Source of the DNA: Faucicola osloensis_D
GTDB lineage: Bacteria > Pseudomonadota > Gammaproteobacteria > Pseudomonadales > Moraxellaceae
DNA length: 64,000 nucleotides
NCBI GenBank assembly: GCA_020041925.1
Contig: CP083409.1
Reading direction: 5' to 3' (one strand)
The notes beneath the pieces were generated by a model. It saw nothing but the letters and a program-made list of their open reading frames with translations, had not been told where the DNA came from and searched no databases. This document shows positions 26,782-36,117 of this stretch, piece by piece. Numbering within the stretch: position 1 is the stretch's first letter; every line of letters starts with the position of its first letter. The position numbers and the translations under genes were made by a program.

Positions 26782-27213
26782 ATGGCCATTGAACGTACGT
26801 TATCAATTATCAAACCTGACGCAGTCGCAGGCAACCACATTGGCGAAATTTACAGCCGTTTTGAAAAAGCAGGCTTAAAAGTTGTGGCAGCAAAAATGTT
26901 GCATTTAGACAACGAAAAGGCGGGCGGTTTCTACGCTGAGCACAAAGAGCGTCCATTTTACAATGATTTAGTCTCTTTCATGACTTCAGGTCCAGTGGTA
27001 GTATCAGTACTTGAAGGGGAAAACGCAGTGGCTCACCACCGTGAAATCATGGGCGCTACCAACCCAAAAGACGCCGCTGAAGGCACTATCCGTCGTGACT
27101 TTGCTAACAGCATTGATGAAAACGCGGTTCACGGTTCAGACTCAACCACATCTGCAGCCCGTGAAATCAGCTATTTTTTCAATGACAATGAAGTTTGTCC
27201 ACGTACGCGTTAA
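26782..27213 (+). CDS. ndk: Nucleoside diphosphate kinase
   Basis: Equilibrates nucleoside di- and triphosphates through a phospho-histidine. It has 143 residues, the standard length. The N-terminal TLSIIKPDAV, the active-site NAVHGSD with the phosphorylated His, and RPFYNDLVSFMTSGPV are all present. AAGGA seven bases before the ATG fixes the start. A strong terminator follows 16 bases after the stop, so it is monocistronic. Confidence 0.97.
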   Translation: MAIERTLSIIKPDAVAGNHIGEIYSRFEKAGLKVVAAKMLHLDNEKAGGFYAEHKERPFYNDLVSFMTSGPVVVSVLEGENAVAHHREIMGATNPKDAAEGTIRRDFANSIDENAVHGSDSTTSAAREISYFFNDNEVCPRTR

Positions 27214-27229
27214 TCCTAATATGACAAAA

Positions 27230-27257
27230 AACGGCTTAAATTTTAAGCCGTTTTTTT
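27230..27257 (+). terminator. Terminator of ndk
   Basis: CGGCTTAAA with TTTAAGCCG in a tight hairpin followed by seven T. Confidence 0.85.
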
Positions 27258-27502
27258 ACTGCCTATCATTCGGCTGAGCTATCATTAAAAAGTAGCAATG
27301 CAAAAATAAGGATGCAAAATCAATATTAATAGTTTTGTTAAGGAAACTAAAGAAACTTAATTTAACAATTCATAACAAAGAGCCCATAGAGCACAGGCGT
27401 AAATCCGCTAAAATAAATTCATCACGACATAAATACAAACTTTGTTGACTACGATATTAATAAGACAAAATCAAAAAGAAAAAATAAAATAAAAAACGAT
27501 AA

Positions 27503-27534
27503 AAATAAAAAAGCCATAATTTGGCATTATGGCT
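27503..27534 (-). terminator. Orphan minus-strand terminator-like hairpin
   Basis: AGCCATAAT (27512-27520) pairs perfectly with ATTATGGCT (27526-27534). On the minus strand it is followed by TTTTTTATTTTT. No minus-strand gene reads into it. Confidence 0.5.
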
Positions 27535-27600
27535 AACATCAGTAAAACAAAGAAGAAGAAAGAAACAATAAAAATAAAAACAAGTAGTGCATTACCCACT

Positions 27601-27636
27601 CCCATCAAGTTCCCCACTTGATGGGTTTATTTTTAT
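27601..27636 (+). terminator. Orphan plus-strand terminator-like hairpin
   Basis: CCCATCAAGT (27601-27610) pairs perfectly with ACTTGATGGG (27616-27625), followed by TTTATTTTT. The nearest plus-strand gene, ndk, already has its own terminator 345 bases upstream. Confidence 0.55.
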
Positions 27637-27780
27637 ATTATATAACGTTATATAATAAAATACCATAGCAATTTACTAGGATTTATCAATTTTTTTAGAC
27701 GTTATACGGGAAATCTCGATTGACACCCAATTTTTAATTCAAGTAGCGAATTCAAGCATTGATAATAACTGGTTATGCCA

Positions 27781-27882
27781 AGTTTTTATTCAAAGTCGTT
27801 ATTCGAATGCTATTCAAAGTCGTTATGCAAAGTTTTTATTCTAAGCTGTTATTCAAAGCTGTTATTCAAAGCTGTTATTTAA
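27781..27882. repeat. Eight-copy 13-base tandem repeat upstream of ispF
   Basis: Units follow AGCTGTTATTCAA. The last three (27844-27882) are nearly identical; the earlier five drift, and one is 11 bases long. The array ends 140 bases before ispF. Confidence 0.75.
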
Positions 27883-28022
27883 GGCAGCCTAACTACTTGT
27901 AAATCATACTTTAACCGTTAAAATAGAGTCCATTAAAACAGTCAATGTTATCATAGACACCACTAAACCAAACACAATAGCTTCCAAAATCACGACAGCA
28001 AGATAAAAAAATAGGATTAACC

Positions 28023-28523
28023 ATGATAAGAATCGGTCAGGGTATTGACGTTCATGCCTTTGTCAACGACGGCACAGAAAACCAATTTATAACTTTAGGC
28101 GGGGTGAAAATTCCCCATACCCACAGTTTGCTTGCGCATTCTGATGGCGATGTGGTGTTGCATGCGTTGTGTGATGCGTTGCTTGGTGCATTGGCACTGG
28201 GCGATATTGGGCAGTTTTTCCCAGATACTGATGAGCGGTTTCGCAATATAGATTCGACCATTTTGCTAAACCAAGTGTACCAATTTATCCAATCAAAAGG
28301 CTTTGCGCTTATCAATGCCGACATCACCATCATGGCGGAGCGTCCAAAACTATTGCCTTATCGTACCGAGATTCAATCGCGTATTGCCGGTGTCATGGGC
28401 TGCGCGGTTGACCAAGTCAGCGTCAAAGCCACCACGACTGAGAAGCTTGGGTTTACCGGTCGTCAAGAAGGGATTATGGTAAGCTGCGTGGTGTTACTTG
28501 AACAAGTGACTTCATCAGATTAA
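28023..28523 (+). CDS. ispF: 2-C-methyl-D-erythritol 2,4-cyclodiphosphate synthase
   Basis: Fifth step of the non-mevalonate isoprenoid pathway, cyclising the CDP-ME phosphate. It has 166 residues, the normal length. The zinc-binding GIDVHAF (Asp and His) and the segments HSDGDVVLHAL, LGDIGQFFPDTD and ATTTEKLGFTGR are diagnostic. AGGA ahead of the ATG supports the start. ispD, its usual neighbour in E. coli, is not adjacent. Confidence 0.97.
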   Translation: MIRIGQGIDVHAFVNDGTENQFITLGGVKIPHTHSLLAHSDGDVVLHALCDALLGALALGDIGQFFPDTDERFRNIDSTILLNQVYQFIQSKGFALINADITIMAERPKLLPYRTEIQSRIAGVMGCAVDQVSVKATTTEKLGFTGRQEGIMVSCVVLLEQVTSSD

Positions 28524-28602
28524 TGGAATTTGCGGGCGGTTTTGCTGCTGACTTTTTTGGGGTAGGCATCTTGAATGCTTACTTTCGATAACCATTATAG
28601 CG

Positions 28603-28608
28603 TATAAT
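28603..28608 (+). promoter_or_regulatory. Probable -10 element of the grxD promoter
   Basis: A perfect TATAAT lies 88 bases before the grxD ATG. The matching -35 (TTACTT at 28579-28584) is weak. Confidence 0.4.
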
Positions 28609-28695
28609 AGCAACCCTCACTCATCATTAGTGAGTCAAATTCTAGCTGTGAAGATAGCGCTCTACTTTAACAAGGGCCTGACAAAGGAATTTCAT

Positions 28696-29034
28696 ATGAC
28701 TGATATGAACCAAACTGACATCGAACAAACCATCCGTGACCAAATCGCTCAACACAGCGTATTGCTTTACATGAAAGGCACGCCACAGTTCCCACAATGC
28801 GGCTTTTCTGCGCGTGCGGTGGATGTGCTAACCCAAATTGGTCGCCCATTTGCGTTTGTCAATATTCTTGAAAACCCAGAAATCCGTGCAACTTTGCCAC
28901 AGATTGCTAACTGGCCAACTTTCCCGCAATTATGGGTGGCAGGTGAGCTGATTGGCGGCAGTGATATCATCTATCAAATGTTCCAAGACGGTGAATTACA
29001 ACCCCTAATTGAAGCCAATAGCCCAGCGGTTTAG
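28696..29034 (+). CDS. grxD: Monothiol glutaredoxin Grx4 type
   Basis: 112-residue CGFS glutaredoxin that binds and transfers [2Fe-2S] clusters with glutathione and BolA partners. The core is LYMKGTPQFPQCGFSARA, then WPTFPQLWVAGELIGGSDI for the glutathione site. The ATG at 28696 has AAGGA seven bases upstream; longer in-frame starts upstream lack support. It lies 65 bases before dnaX on the same strand and may be transcribed with it. Confidence 0.95.
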   Translation: MTDMNQTDIEQTIRDQIAQHSVLLYMKGTPQFPQCGFSARAVDVLTQIGRPFAFVNILENPEIRATLPQIANWPTFPQLWVAGELIGGSDIIYQMFQDGELQPLIEANSPAV

Positions 29035-29099
29035 TTTTACTACTAGCGGGTTAAGGTTATTTCTTTTTTTAACGTTTTTGTTGTCATGTATCCATAACC

Positions 29100-31316
29100 A
29101 TGTATCAAGTCCTAGCACGCAAATATCGTCCAAAAAACTTCCATGAGCTGCTGGGACAAGAACATGTGTCCAAAGCATTAATCAATGCCATCCATAACCA
29201 GCGCTTGCATCATGCGTATCTGTTTACAGGTACGCGCGGCGTCGGCAAAACCACCATTGCCCGTATTTTGGCAAAATGCCTTAACTGTGAGACAGGGGTG
29301 ACAAGCGAGCCTTGTGGCGTATGTGGTGTATGCCAATCCATCGATAGCGGTCGATTTATTGATTTGATTGAGATTGATGCGGCATCACGTACCAAAGTTG
29401 AAGATACCCGTGAATTACTCGACAACGTACCGTATGCACCAACGCAAGGTCGCTACAAAGTCTATCTAATTGATGAAGTGCATATGCTATCGACGCATAG
29501 TTTTAATGCGCTACTCAAGACCCTCGAAGAGCCCCCCGCGCATGTGAAGTTTCTGCTTGCGACCACAGACCCACAAAAACTGCCCATTACCATCATCTCG
29601 CGTTGTCTGCAATTTGTCCTTAGACCTTTGCCGCAAGTCGCGCTCGCTGAATATCTTGGTACGATTCTTAACAAAGAGCAAATCAGCTACGAGCCTGATG
29701 CCTTATGGCAGCTATCGAGCAGTGCCAAAGGCTCCGTGCGTGATGCGTTGTCACTCACTGATCAAGCCATTGCGTTTGGCAATGGCAATGTCACAGATGA
29801 AGTGATTCGCCAGATGCTTGGCTTAATTGACCAAGCCGATGTCATCGCTATCCTTACCAATATTTACCAGCAAAATACTCAGCAATTGACGCAGGCTATT
29901 CAGCTTCTGCGTGAGCAGGTGGTGGATGCCAAAGCCGTATTTGACAGGTTGGCTGAGACGCTACATCAATTAGCAATTTTGCAGGCTTTGCCAAATTTTG
30001 ATTTGCAAATCAATCGCCAGCAAAGCGAGCAATTGCAACAACTGGCTCAGCAGTTACCCGCAGAGCTATTACAGCTATATTATGACATTGTGGTAAAAAG
30101 CCGTGAAAACTTGGCATTAGCCAATACGCCGATGCAAGCGCTCGAGATGTGTTTGCTACGCTTGATGGCGTTCAAGCCACTGCATCGTAATCAAATCCCG
30201 CTTCGTCCGCCAATCGCTAGTAACCCTGACTCTCAAAGTCCTGATTCTCAAATTGTTGACACAACGCCTAGCGAATTAATGCAAGGTACAAAGTCTTCAG
30301 TGATGGCTGAAGATAGCGTACAAGTAACTGTCGCTGATGACTCAAATTATTCACATCAGGCAGCGAATAATCAGGTAACTGATAATAGCGCATTTTTTGG
30401 CGATGCAGCACAGTCTCAGTCATCAGCCTCGCTACCGTCTGACAATAACATTGATGCAGAGCGAGTGCCACACTCGCAGAATGATGACAACTTATCGGAT
30501 GACAATCTGCTCAAATCTGCGTCAAACATTGAAGAAAGCATTCAACAAGGCACTGAACAACAGGCATTTGATGATAGCCATTTAATATCTATCGATGAAG
30601 CCGCGTTCAATACCACCACACAGCAAACGCCCACCATAGAAGACGATGCCAATCGCTTATCTGACGTGCAACCCAGTGACAGTCATCATGAAACTAGCGT
30701 GCATGGTATTGTTACCGCATCTGATATTGTTACCGCACCTGTCATGGTTACACAGGATAGCAACCCGATAAAACAAAATGAGCCAGCGCCAGTCGCCGTA
30801 GCTACCAATGTTAATGTAAATGCTGACAATTCCCAACATATTAGGGTGGCAGAAGGTAGTGATATTACTGATATATCGCCACTGGCATTGCTCAAACCCA
30901 CTGATGTACCACTTGAAGGCGAGTGGACGCCTGCCAAATGGGATTATTGGGTGTTTAATGCCCGTGAACAAGGCTGGCTCGATGATGATGAATTAGTGCT
31001 TGCCAAACGCGGGGTTATGACGGGGAAGATTCATGGGATTAGCCAATTTGTCACTGAACAAAGCTTTTTGACCCATACCGCAACTTTTGATAATTTTTGC
31101 CAAAAACTTCGACAGCTTTTTGAGGGGATTGATATTCGTTTGGCGGAGTCGGCAAGTAATTTTCAAGCGCTAGAGCAATTAAAACCAGAAGCATTACAAG
31201 AAGCCCGCGAAAAACTAGCGTTACAACAAGCTACCCACCAGCTTGAACAACAAGCAGTTACGCAGGCGCTGTTGCAGCAACACGCCTCAATTAGCTGTGT
31301 TAAGTTAATTCAATAA
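29100..31316 (+). CDS. dnaX: DNA polymerase III subunits gamma/tau
   Basis: Clamp-loader ATPase of the replicative polymerase, 738 residues. The N-terminal third has Walker A GTRGVGKTT near residue 46, a zinc module (CLNC, then CGVCGVC), DEVHML and a sensor region ending ISRCLQF. A long acidic, Ser/Asn/Gln-rich linker (about 380-590) leads to a C-terminal domain (GEWTPAKWDYWVFNAREQGWL) that in E. coli tau binds the alpha subunit. I see no good A-AAA-AAG slippery site, so a short gamma form by frameshifting is not evident. The usual followers ybaB and recR are absent. Confidence 0.95.
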   Translation: MYQVLARKYRPKNFHELLGQEHVSKALINAIHNQRLHHAYLFTGTRGVGKTTIARILAKCLNCETGVTSEPCGVCGVCQSIDSGRFIDLIEIDAASRTKVEDTRELLDNVPYAPTQGRYKVYLIDEVHMLSTHSFNALLKTLEEPPAHVKFLLATTDPQKLPITIISRCLQFVLRPLPQVALAEYLGTILNKEQISYEPDALWQLSSSAKGSVRDALSLTDQAIAFGNGNVTDEVIRQMLGLIDQADVIAILTNIYQQNTQQLTQAIQLLREQVVDAKAVFDRLAETLHQLAILQALPNFDLQINRQQSEQLQQLAQQLPAELLQLYYDIVVKSRENLALANTPMQALEMCLLRLMAFKPLHRNQIPLRPPIASNPDSQSPDSQIVDTTPSELMQGTKSSVMAEDSVQVTVADDSNYSHQAANNQVTDNSAFFGDAAQSQSSASLPSDNNIDAERVPHSQNDDNLSDDNLLKSASNIEESIQQGTEQQAFDDSHLISIDEAAFNTTTQQTPTIEDDANRLSDVQPSDSHHETSVHGIVTASDIVTAPVMVTQDSNPIKQNEPAPVAVATNVNVNADNSQHIRVAEGSDITDISPLALLKPTDVPLEGEWTPAKWDYWVFNAREQGWLDDDELVLAKRGVMTGKIHGISQFVTEQSFLTHTATFDNFCQKLRQLFEGIDIRLAESASNFQALEQLKPEALQEAREKLALQQATHQLEQQAVTQALLQQHASISCVKLIQ

Positions 31317-31543
31317 GTCAATTTAATTTATATAAATTCTAGTTTTCAATTTTTTAACAGACGAATAATTGAAGAAAATCAATATTTGTTAAGAAAATCA
31401 ATAAAATACAATATTAAATAGTTGAAAAAATATTAATAATTTTAGTTAATAAATCCCGATGTCGTTTAATTTATCTTGCTAATAACGTATAATACATCAG
31501 CTTTTAAAAGTGACTTTGATTAAGTGATAAAATTGGGTGAAAT

Positions 31544-32443
31544 ATGCTTGATAATTTAAGAGGCATGGCGGTTTTTGCAAGTGTTGTACGTCATGCTTCA
31601 TTTAGTGGTGCTGCAAAAGAACTGGGCATAACAACAAGTGCGGTTAGTCAACAAATCCGCTCGTTAGAAAACGATATGGGTGTGGTGTTATTGCATCGCT
31701 CAACTCGTAAGTTAAGCTTAACAGAAGCAGGTACTAGTTTCTATGAGAGTGCCAAAGATGTGGTTGCGGCAGCCGAACAAGGTCGTATCCGTGTCAATCA
31801 ATTACGCGATGAGTTAGCAGGGAACTTGCGCATTGCAACCACACCAGAATTGGGTGTGAATCATATTTTACCGGCGCTGTCGACTTGGATTTCGGCGCAT
31901 GATGATTTAACCATCCATTTTGAAGCGGATAATCAGTACGTTGACTTGATTGAAGAGCGTATCGATATCGCCCTTCGGATGTCACCAAACCTTAATGACA
32001 GTAGTTTATCGGCGTTTCCTTTGACTGAGATACGTCAGTTGCTGGTGGCTTCACCGCATTTTTTACGTCAAAATGAAAAATTGACCGAGCCAAAAGATTT
32101 GGCCAAACTCAATATGATTGGCATTAGTCTTGTCAAAGACCCCAATCAAGTCGATATGGTGAATGTGGAAACAGGTAAAAAATCACGCGTGCGTATGCCA
32201 ACACGTATTCAAACCAACAACATTATGCTTGCCACGACCCTTGCCAAAGAAGGGCATGGCGTTGCCCGTATTATGTCACTTGATATCCAAAAAGAATTGG
32301 CAAATGGCGATTTGGTGGAAGTATTGCCAGGTTACCAATTACCAAGTTATATGCTGTATGCGGTAACACCCCGGCATGAACAACAACCTGCGAAGGTGAC
32401 GCGCTGTCTTGAAGTGTTGACCAAGTATTTTGCTAAAGTTTAG
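31544..32443 (+). CDS. LysR family transcriptional regulator
   Basis: 299-residue regulator. The N-terminal winged helix (LRGMAVFASVVRHASFSGAAKELGITTSAVSQQIRSLE in register with the family) is followed by a periplasmic-binding-like effector domain (LRIATTPELGVNHILPALSTW). It belongs to the CrgA/DmlR-like branch. No divergent target gene is adjacent, since dnaX upstream runs the same way, so its regulon cannot be guessed. A TATAAT lies at 31488-31493. Confidence 0.9.
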   Translation: MLDNLRGMAVFASVVRHASFSGAAKELGITTSAVSQQIRSLENDMGVVLLHRSTRKLSLTEAGTSFYESAKDVVAAAEQGRIRVNQLRDELAGNLRIATTPELGVNHILPALSTWISAHDDLTIHFEADNQYVDLIEERIDIALRMSPNLNDSSLSAFPLTEIRQLLVASPHFLRQNEKLTEPKDLAKLNMIGISLVKDPNQVDMVNVETGKKSRVRMPTRIQTNNIMLATTLAKEGHGVARIMSLDIQKELANGDLVEVLPGYQLPSYMLYAVTPRHEQQPAKVTRCLEVLTKYFAKV

Positions 32444-32508
32444 CGGTTGGACTGTCAGTAGTACCAATAATTAGTAGCAATAAACAGTTAAATAAAAAAC
32501 AGTGTCAT

Positions 32509-32541
32509 AAAAAGCGAATAGTGAAGGCTATTCGCTTTTTT
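32509..32541. terminator. Bidirectional terminator between the LysR and lipoprotein genes
   Basis: AAAAAGCGAATAG (32509-32521) pairs with CTATTCGCTTTTT (32528-32540), with T runs on both strands, between convergent genes. Confidence 0.85.
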
Positions 32542-32558
32542 ATTGAGGCTGATAGCCG

Positions 32559-34874
32559 CTAAGGTTGTCTGTCAGGCGGCGCTTGGGTGACGCCATAGCG
32601 AGCGAGATGTTGATGCAGGATGCGACGCAACTCCAAAATCGCCTGCGGGCTAGTATGAACATTGTGACGACCGGTAAGCACTTTTTCAGATTCCACGCCT
32701 TCTAAATGCGAGCTGTTGTACGGCACAATACCATCAGAGACACGGTCGGTTGCGCCATATTTCACCGATTCTAAGAGTTGCTTTTTCTCATCTAGGCTTT
32801 GTTTGGCTTGCGCCAGACTCGTGGTGTTATACAGCTTGGTCTCTGTGGCGGGTTTCACGGTCGTGGTTGTATTGTCATTTTTTAAAGATGTTATGGATGC
32901 CGATACATCATCAGTAGTACTATTGGCTGCCTTAGCGGTAAGCTGATTGAGCGCATTGGACAAATCCTTATCATCAGTGGCGATGATGTTATTGACGGCA
33001 ACATTGGGCGCGATGGTGACATCTGCCGTTAATTGGTTAAAGTAAGAGCGGCTGCTCAACTGGCTGGCGCCATTTTCCAAAAATAGCTGTGCCAGCGGAT
33101 TGCTTGAAACCACGCCTTCAGTAAATAGGGAGTTTAAATTGCCATACACGGTGTGGATAAATCCTGCCGGTAGTGAGATGATACGGCGCAAACTGCGAGT
33201 AAACCAGCGATCGGCATAATCGGTACCGCGAAATGGCGAAGAGATAAAAATCGCGCGATCGACTTGCGGCAGGGCTTGAAGTTTGAAGCGGTCACTGAGC
33301 GTTTTATTTTGCGCATGACGGACAAATGCCGCGTAGCCTGCTGAAAAATTATTCATCTGTGAGTAATTGGCAACCAGCGATTCGACTTTGGGCGTTAAGT
33401 CATCATTTGATACCAACAAACGCCCAATCACCCCACCCATACTATGACCAATCAGCACCGCATGTTGACTGGCAACGTCCTGCTGCTTAGGATCGACAAT
33501 TTTAAAAGTGCGTTCAATCAAGTCATAAATTTGGTGGCGGTTTTCTAGCATCGGGATATTGGTGGGATAAAAAATCTGCCAAACTTGGAAGTTTTCGCGA
33601 AGTTTTGGGTCATTAAAAATGTCATTGGTCAGTCCAATCCAAGTTTCAGGACTCGATGCCAACCCATGCATCATGATAATCACGCGTTTATTAGGATTGT
33701 AAGGCTCAAGCATAAATAAATGCGGCTGGGTTTGCTGATACGGCGAGGAAAACATACTAAAATAACTGATATTGCCTAGGCGATTGTCCTGTGACCACAA
33801 GCCGTAGGCTGCCGAAAAATTCGCCGATAGCGCAAAATCTTTGTTGAGAATAGAGACACTTTTAAACTGATAGGGATTATAAATATTAAGCGAAAAATCG
33901 GTGGTTTTTTGCAACTCATCAATGCTATTGCCTTTGGGCACCAACACCGCGGTCATAGGCAAATGCCCTGATTGGTGGATACGTTCTTCTAACGGTGTAT
34001 CATTGGCATAGTGTTGCAACAAGTCAATAATCACCGCCCTATTGATGCGACTATTGAGTAGCGCCACATAATTGATACCAAAGCCATCGCGGCGACTGAT
34101 GGTATTAAATTTTGATAAATTAATCTGGTAGCTTGAAATCAGTTTCATCGATGCCGATTTGTCAGTAAACGGCTGTCCATTGATACTGACACGCAGGTTG
34201 TTGCGAGTGATTTGATAATTTTCTGCCATTTTTTGATGATACAAGCGATCACCTAACGCATCGATGGCAGCGTAATACAAGTCCTGAATTTGGGTATCGC
34301 GTTGTTTTGGCAGATAATACAATTGTGACGGTTGTTGATTGACGACGGTTGGATTGAGGATATCATACATCAAATAAATGTAAGAAAACCGAATCGATTG
34401 CAGCATATCGTCTTGAAAGGCGATAGTACAAGAAATTTCATCGGGTTTGGGCGCTACAATGTCGGTCTTGCCAACCAAATTTTTGGCATAGTCTGTGGCC
34501 AAATCTTTTGGCGGATTGGTACAAGTTTTGGCTTGCTGGCGCTGCTGGGCAGAGGCGTAAAACAGCTCACTAATTGCGCCATAAATCCCTTTATCGGAAT
34601 TAAGATCCGCTTGCTTGAGCGTCACTACACAGGCAGGCATATTTGCCAAGCATTTTTCTTCATCTAAACCTGCCTGCACTAAACGGCTTTTGGTGTCAGA
34701 ACTCAAGCGGCTGCCTGATAACACGCTGACGCGCTGATCCATGATGGCTCTTGCAGTATCGCGGCTACCGATTTTGGTGGTGGCGCAGCCAGTAAGGGTG
34801 ATGATAGTAACCAATGTCGTCGCCGTGATGAGAGACTTTTGACAAAATCTAGTAGATTGGTTTGTTAGCGGCAT
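32559..34874 (-). CDS. Alpha/beta-hydrolase lipoprotein (esterase/lipase-like)
   Basis: 771-residue predicted lipoprotein. The signal sequence ends in lipobox LTGC with Cys30. The hydrolase core is in the second half: oxyanion HG at 403-404 (MMHGLASSPETW), nucleophile GHSMGG with Ser478, and near the end SDGIVPYNSSH and GRHNVHTSP, which supply likely Asp and His. A roughly 370-residue N-terminal region has no family that I recognise. It probably acts on lipids or esters at the envelope. A repeat-protein gene lies 199 bases upstream on the same strand behind its own terminator. Confidence 0.82.
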   Translation of the reverse strand: MPLTNQSTRFCQKSLITATTLVTIITLTGCATTKIGSRDTARAIMDQRVSVLSGSRLSSDTKSRLVQAGLDEEKCLANMPACVVTLKQADLNSDKGIYGAISELFYASAQQRQQAKTCTNPPKDLATDYAKNLVGKTDIVAPKPDEISCTIAFQDDMLQSIRFSYIYLMYDILNPTVVNQQPSQLYYLPKQRDTQIQDLYYAAIDALGDRLYHQKMAENYQITRNNLRVSINGQPFTDKSASMKLISSYQINLSKFNTISRRDGFGINYVALLNSRINRAVIIDLLQHYANDTPLEERIHQSGHLPMTAVLVPKGNSIDELQKTTDFSLNIYNPYQFKSVSILNKDFALSANFSAAYGLWSQDNRLGNISYFSMFSSPYQQTQPHLFMLEPYNPNKRVIIMMHGLASSPETWIGLTNDIFNDPKLRENFQVWQIFYPTNIPMLENRHQIYDLIERTFKIVDPKQQDVASQHAVLIGHSMGGVIGRLLVSNDDLTPKVESLVANYSQMNNFSAGYAAFVRHAQNKTLSDRFKLQALPQVDRAIFISSPFRGTDYADRWFTRSLRRIISLPAGFIHTVYGNLNSLFTEGVVSSNPLAQLFLENGASQLSSRSYFNQLTADVTIAPNVAVNNIIATDDKDLSNALNQLTAKAANSTTDDVSASITSLKNDNTTTTVKPATETKLYNTTSLAQAKQSLDEKKQLLESVKYGATDRVSDGIVPYNSSHLEGVESEKVLTGRHNVHTSPQAILELRRILHQHLARYGVTQAPPDRQP

Positions 34875-34942
34875 GATGATTTACTCGGCTAAAATAGCGC
34901 AAAAAAGAATAGAGCAACGATAGATAGCACAAAAAAATGTAG

Positions 34943-34975
34943 CGCAAAAAATCTGCCTATCACTGAATGATAGGC
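34943..34975 (-). terminator. Terminator of the Thr/Lys-rich repeat protein gene
   Basis: GCCTATCA and TGATAGGC form a perfect eight-pair stem with a five-base loop; on the minus strand AGATTTTTT follows. Confidence 0.65.
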
Positions 34976-35073
34976 TGAAAAAAATCACCATGGTAAAATT
35001 CAACTATAATGGTGAATTAGCATGGTGACTTAGCAGTGATATTAAACCACGGCTAGGGTATGAACGCAAAAAA

Positions 35074-36117
35074 TTATTGAACGACTTTTGCAGGGATATC
35101 CCAAATGTAGTATTTACCGCTATTGACGATGCGTAATTGCTCATCGATATATGGATTGTTTGGGTTTTTGGCTTTAAATTCCGTTAACCGTTGAATGGCG
35201 CGGTCTTTTTTGTCATCCAATAAATCTGCTTGCGCCAAACTTTGCGTAGCTTCTAGATAGCCCATTTTTTCGGCTTTTTCTAAGTATTTGGCACCTTCTT
35301 TAAAACCGCCACCTTCAGCGAGCATTGCGCCATATAAGAAGTTGGCTTCTGCCGTGTCATTGAGCCTCACGGCACGGGCGATATAATTGCCTGCACGCAC
35401 GGCATAATCAGAACCTAAATCCAGATTGCGACCCATCGCATTGAGTTTTGCTGCACGCAGTAGCACCTCATAAGAGGCATTTGGATTTTGTGCGTAGGTC
35501 TCAATCCATGCGGTCAAGGATTTGAGTCGCTCAGTGGTATTGTAGCGCTCAGTACGGCTCGAAAAAACAGGGGGATAGTGGCGTGCCATTGGGGTAGCAT
35601 AGGTAATAAAATCGTCTAACACGCTGACATCTAACTGTGTACTGTTATCCGTGGTTCGTGGAATCAAAACGGTTTTTACTGTTGAGATATTACTAAGCGT
35701 TAAAGTCGGCAGTGGGATATTGGCAAGATTTTGCGCTGAAATATCCGTGCCTACCAATTGTACGCTGTTGGTAGATGGATACATCACGTTGGCAACCGTT
35801 GGGGCGGTCAAAACAGGCACTATCACTGAACCTGTATTTGAGGTGGCTGACGGGGGTGTCATTTGCGGGGTAGTATTCTTCACGCTATTACTGACCCTAT
35901 CAGCCGATTTTTCGGTTGATTTGTTGGTAGTTTTGGCTTTGGTGACCGTGGTTTTTTTAGTGGCTGTTGTCTGAGTAGCGGGTTTTGCCGTGGTGGTTTT
36001 GGTGGTGGTGGTCTTGGTCGTTGTTTTTGCGGTTGCCGTTGCAGCCATCGCTACAGTGGCATTGGTTGCCATCAAAATAGCTAAGGTGTAGGTTAGGGGT
36101 TTTACCATATGAGTCAT
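35074..36117 (-). CDS. Secreted Thr/Lys-rich protein with C-terminal TPR/Sel1-like repeats
   Basis: 347-residue protein starting at the ATG at 36117, where AAGGA lies seven bases upstream. A signal peptide ends near ATVAMA. A low-complexity stretch of Thr, Lys and Ala follows (about residues 27-75), then a linker of unknown fold, then helical repeats of the Sel1/TPR kind (NFLYGAMLAEGGGFKEGAKYLEKAEKMG). Such proteins often act as periplasmic scaffolds. I recognise no specific family. The simple Thr-codon repeats may vary in length between strains. Confidence 0.75.
   Translation of the reverse strand: MTHMVKPLTYTLAILMATNATVAMAATATAKTTTKTTTTKTTTAKPATQTTATKKTTVTKAKTTNKSTEKSADRVSNSVKNTTPQMTPPSATSNTGSVIVPVLTAPTVANVMYPSTNSVQLVGTDISAQNLANIPLPTLTLSNISTVKTVLIPRTTDNSTQLDVSVLDDFITYATPMARHYPPVFSSRTERYNTTERLKSLTAWIETYAQNPNASYEVLLRAAKLNAMGRNLDLGSDYAVRAGNYIARAVRLNDTAEANFLYGAMLAEGGGFKEGAKYLEKAEKMGYLEATQSLAQADLLDDKKDRAIQRLTEFKAKNPNNPYIDEQLRIVNSGKYYIWDIPAKVVQ

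Larger units (their letters stand above)
27258..28022. other. Gene-free stretch between ndk and ispF
   Basis: About 765 A-rich bases with no convincing open frame. It contains two terminator-like hairpins in opposite orientation (27503-27534 and 27601-27636) and an array of 13-base repeats (27781-27882). A small RNA ending at 27636 is possible; I could not place a 5' end or promoter. Confidence 0.5.

Noticed and set aside
30090..30110. Possible programmed frameshift site in dnaX
   Set aside because: The frame reads GTA AAA AGC, only five A before G, with no downstream hairpin that I could see and far from a matching stop. It does not fit the E. coli A-AAA-AAG site.
34332..34667. 111-residue plus-strand frame inside the lipoprotein gene
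   Set aside because: It lies antisense to a well-supported gene and has no independent signals.
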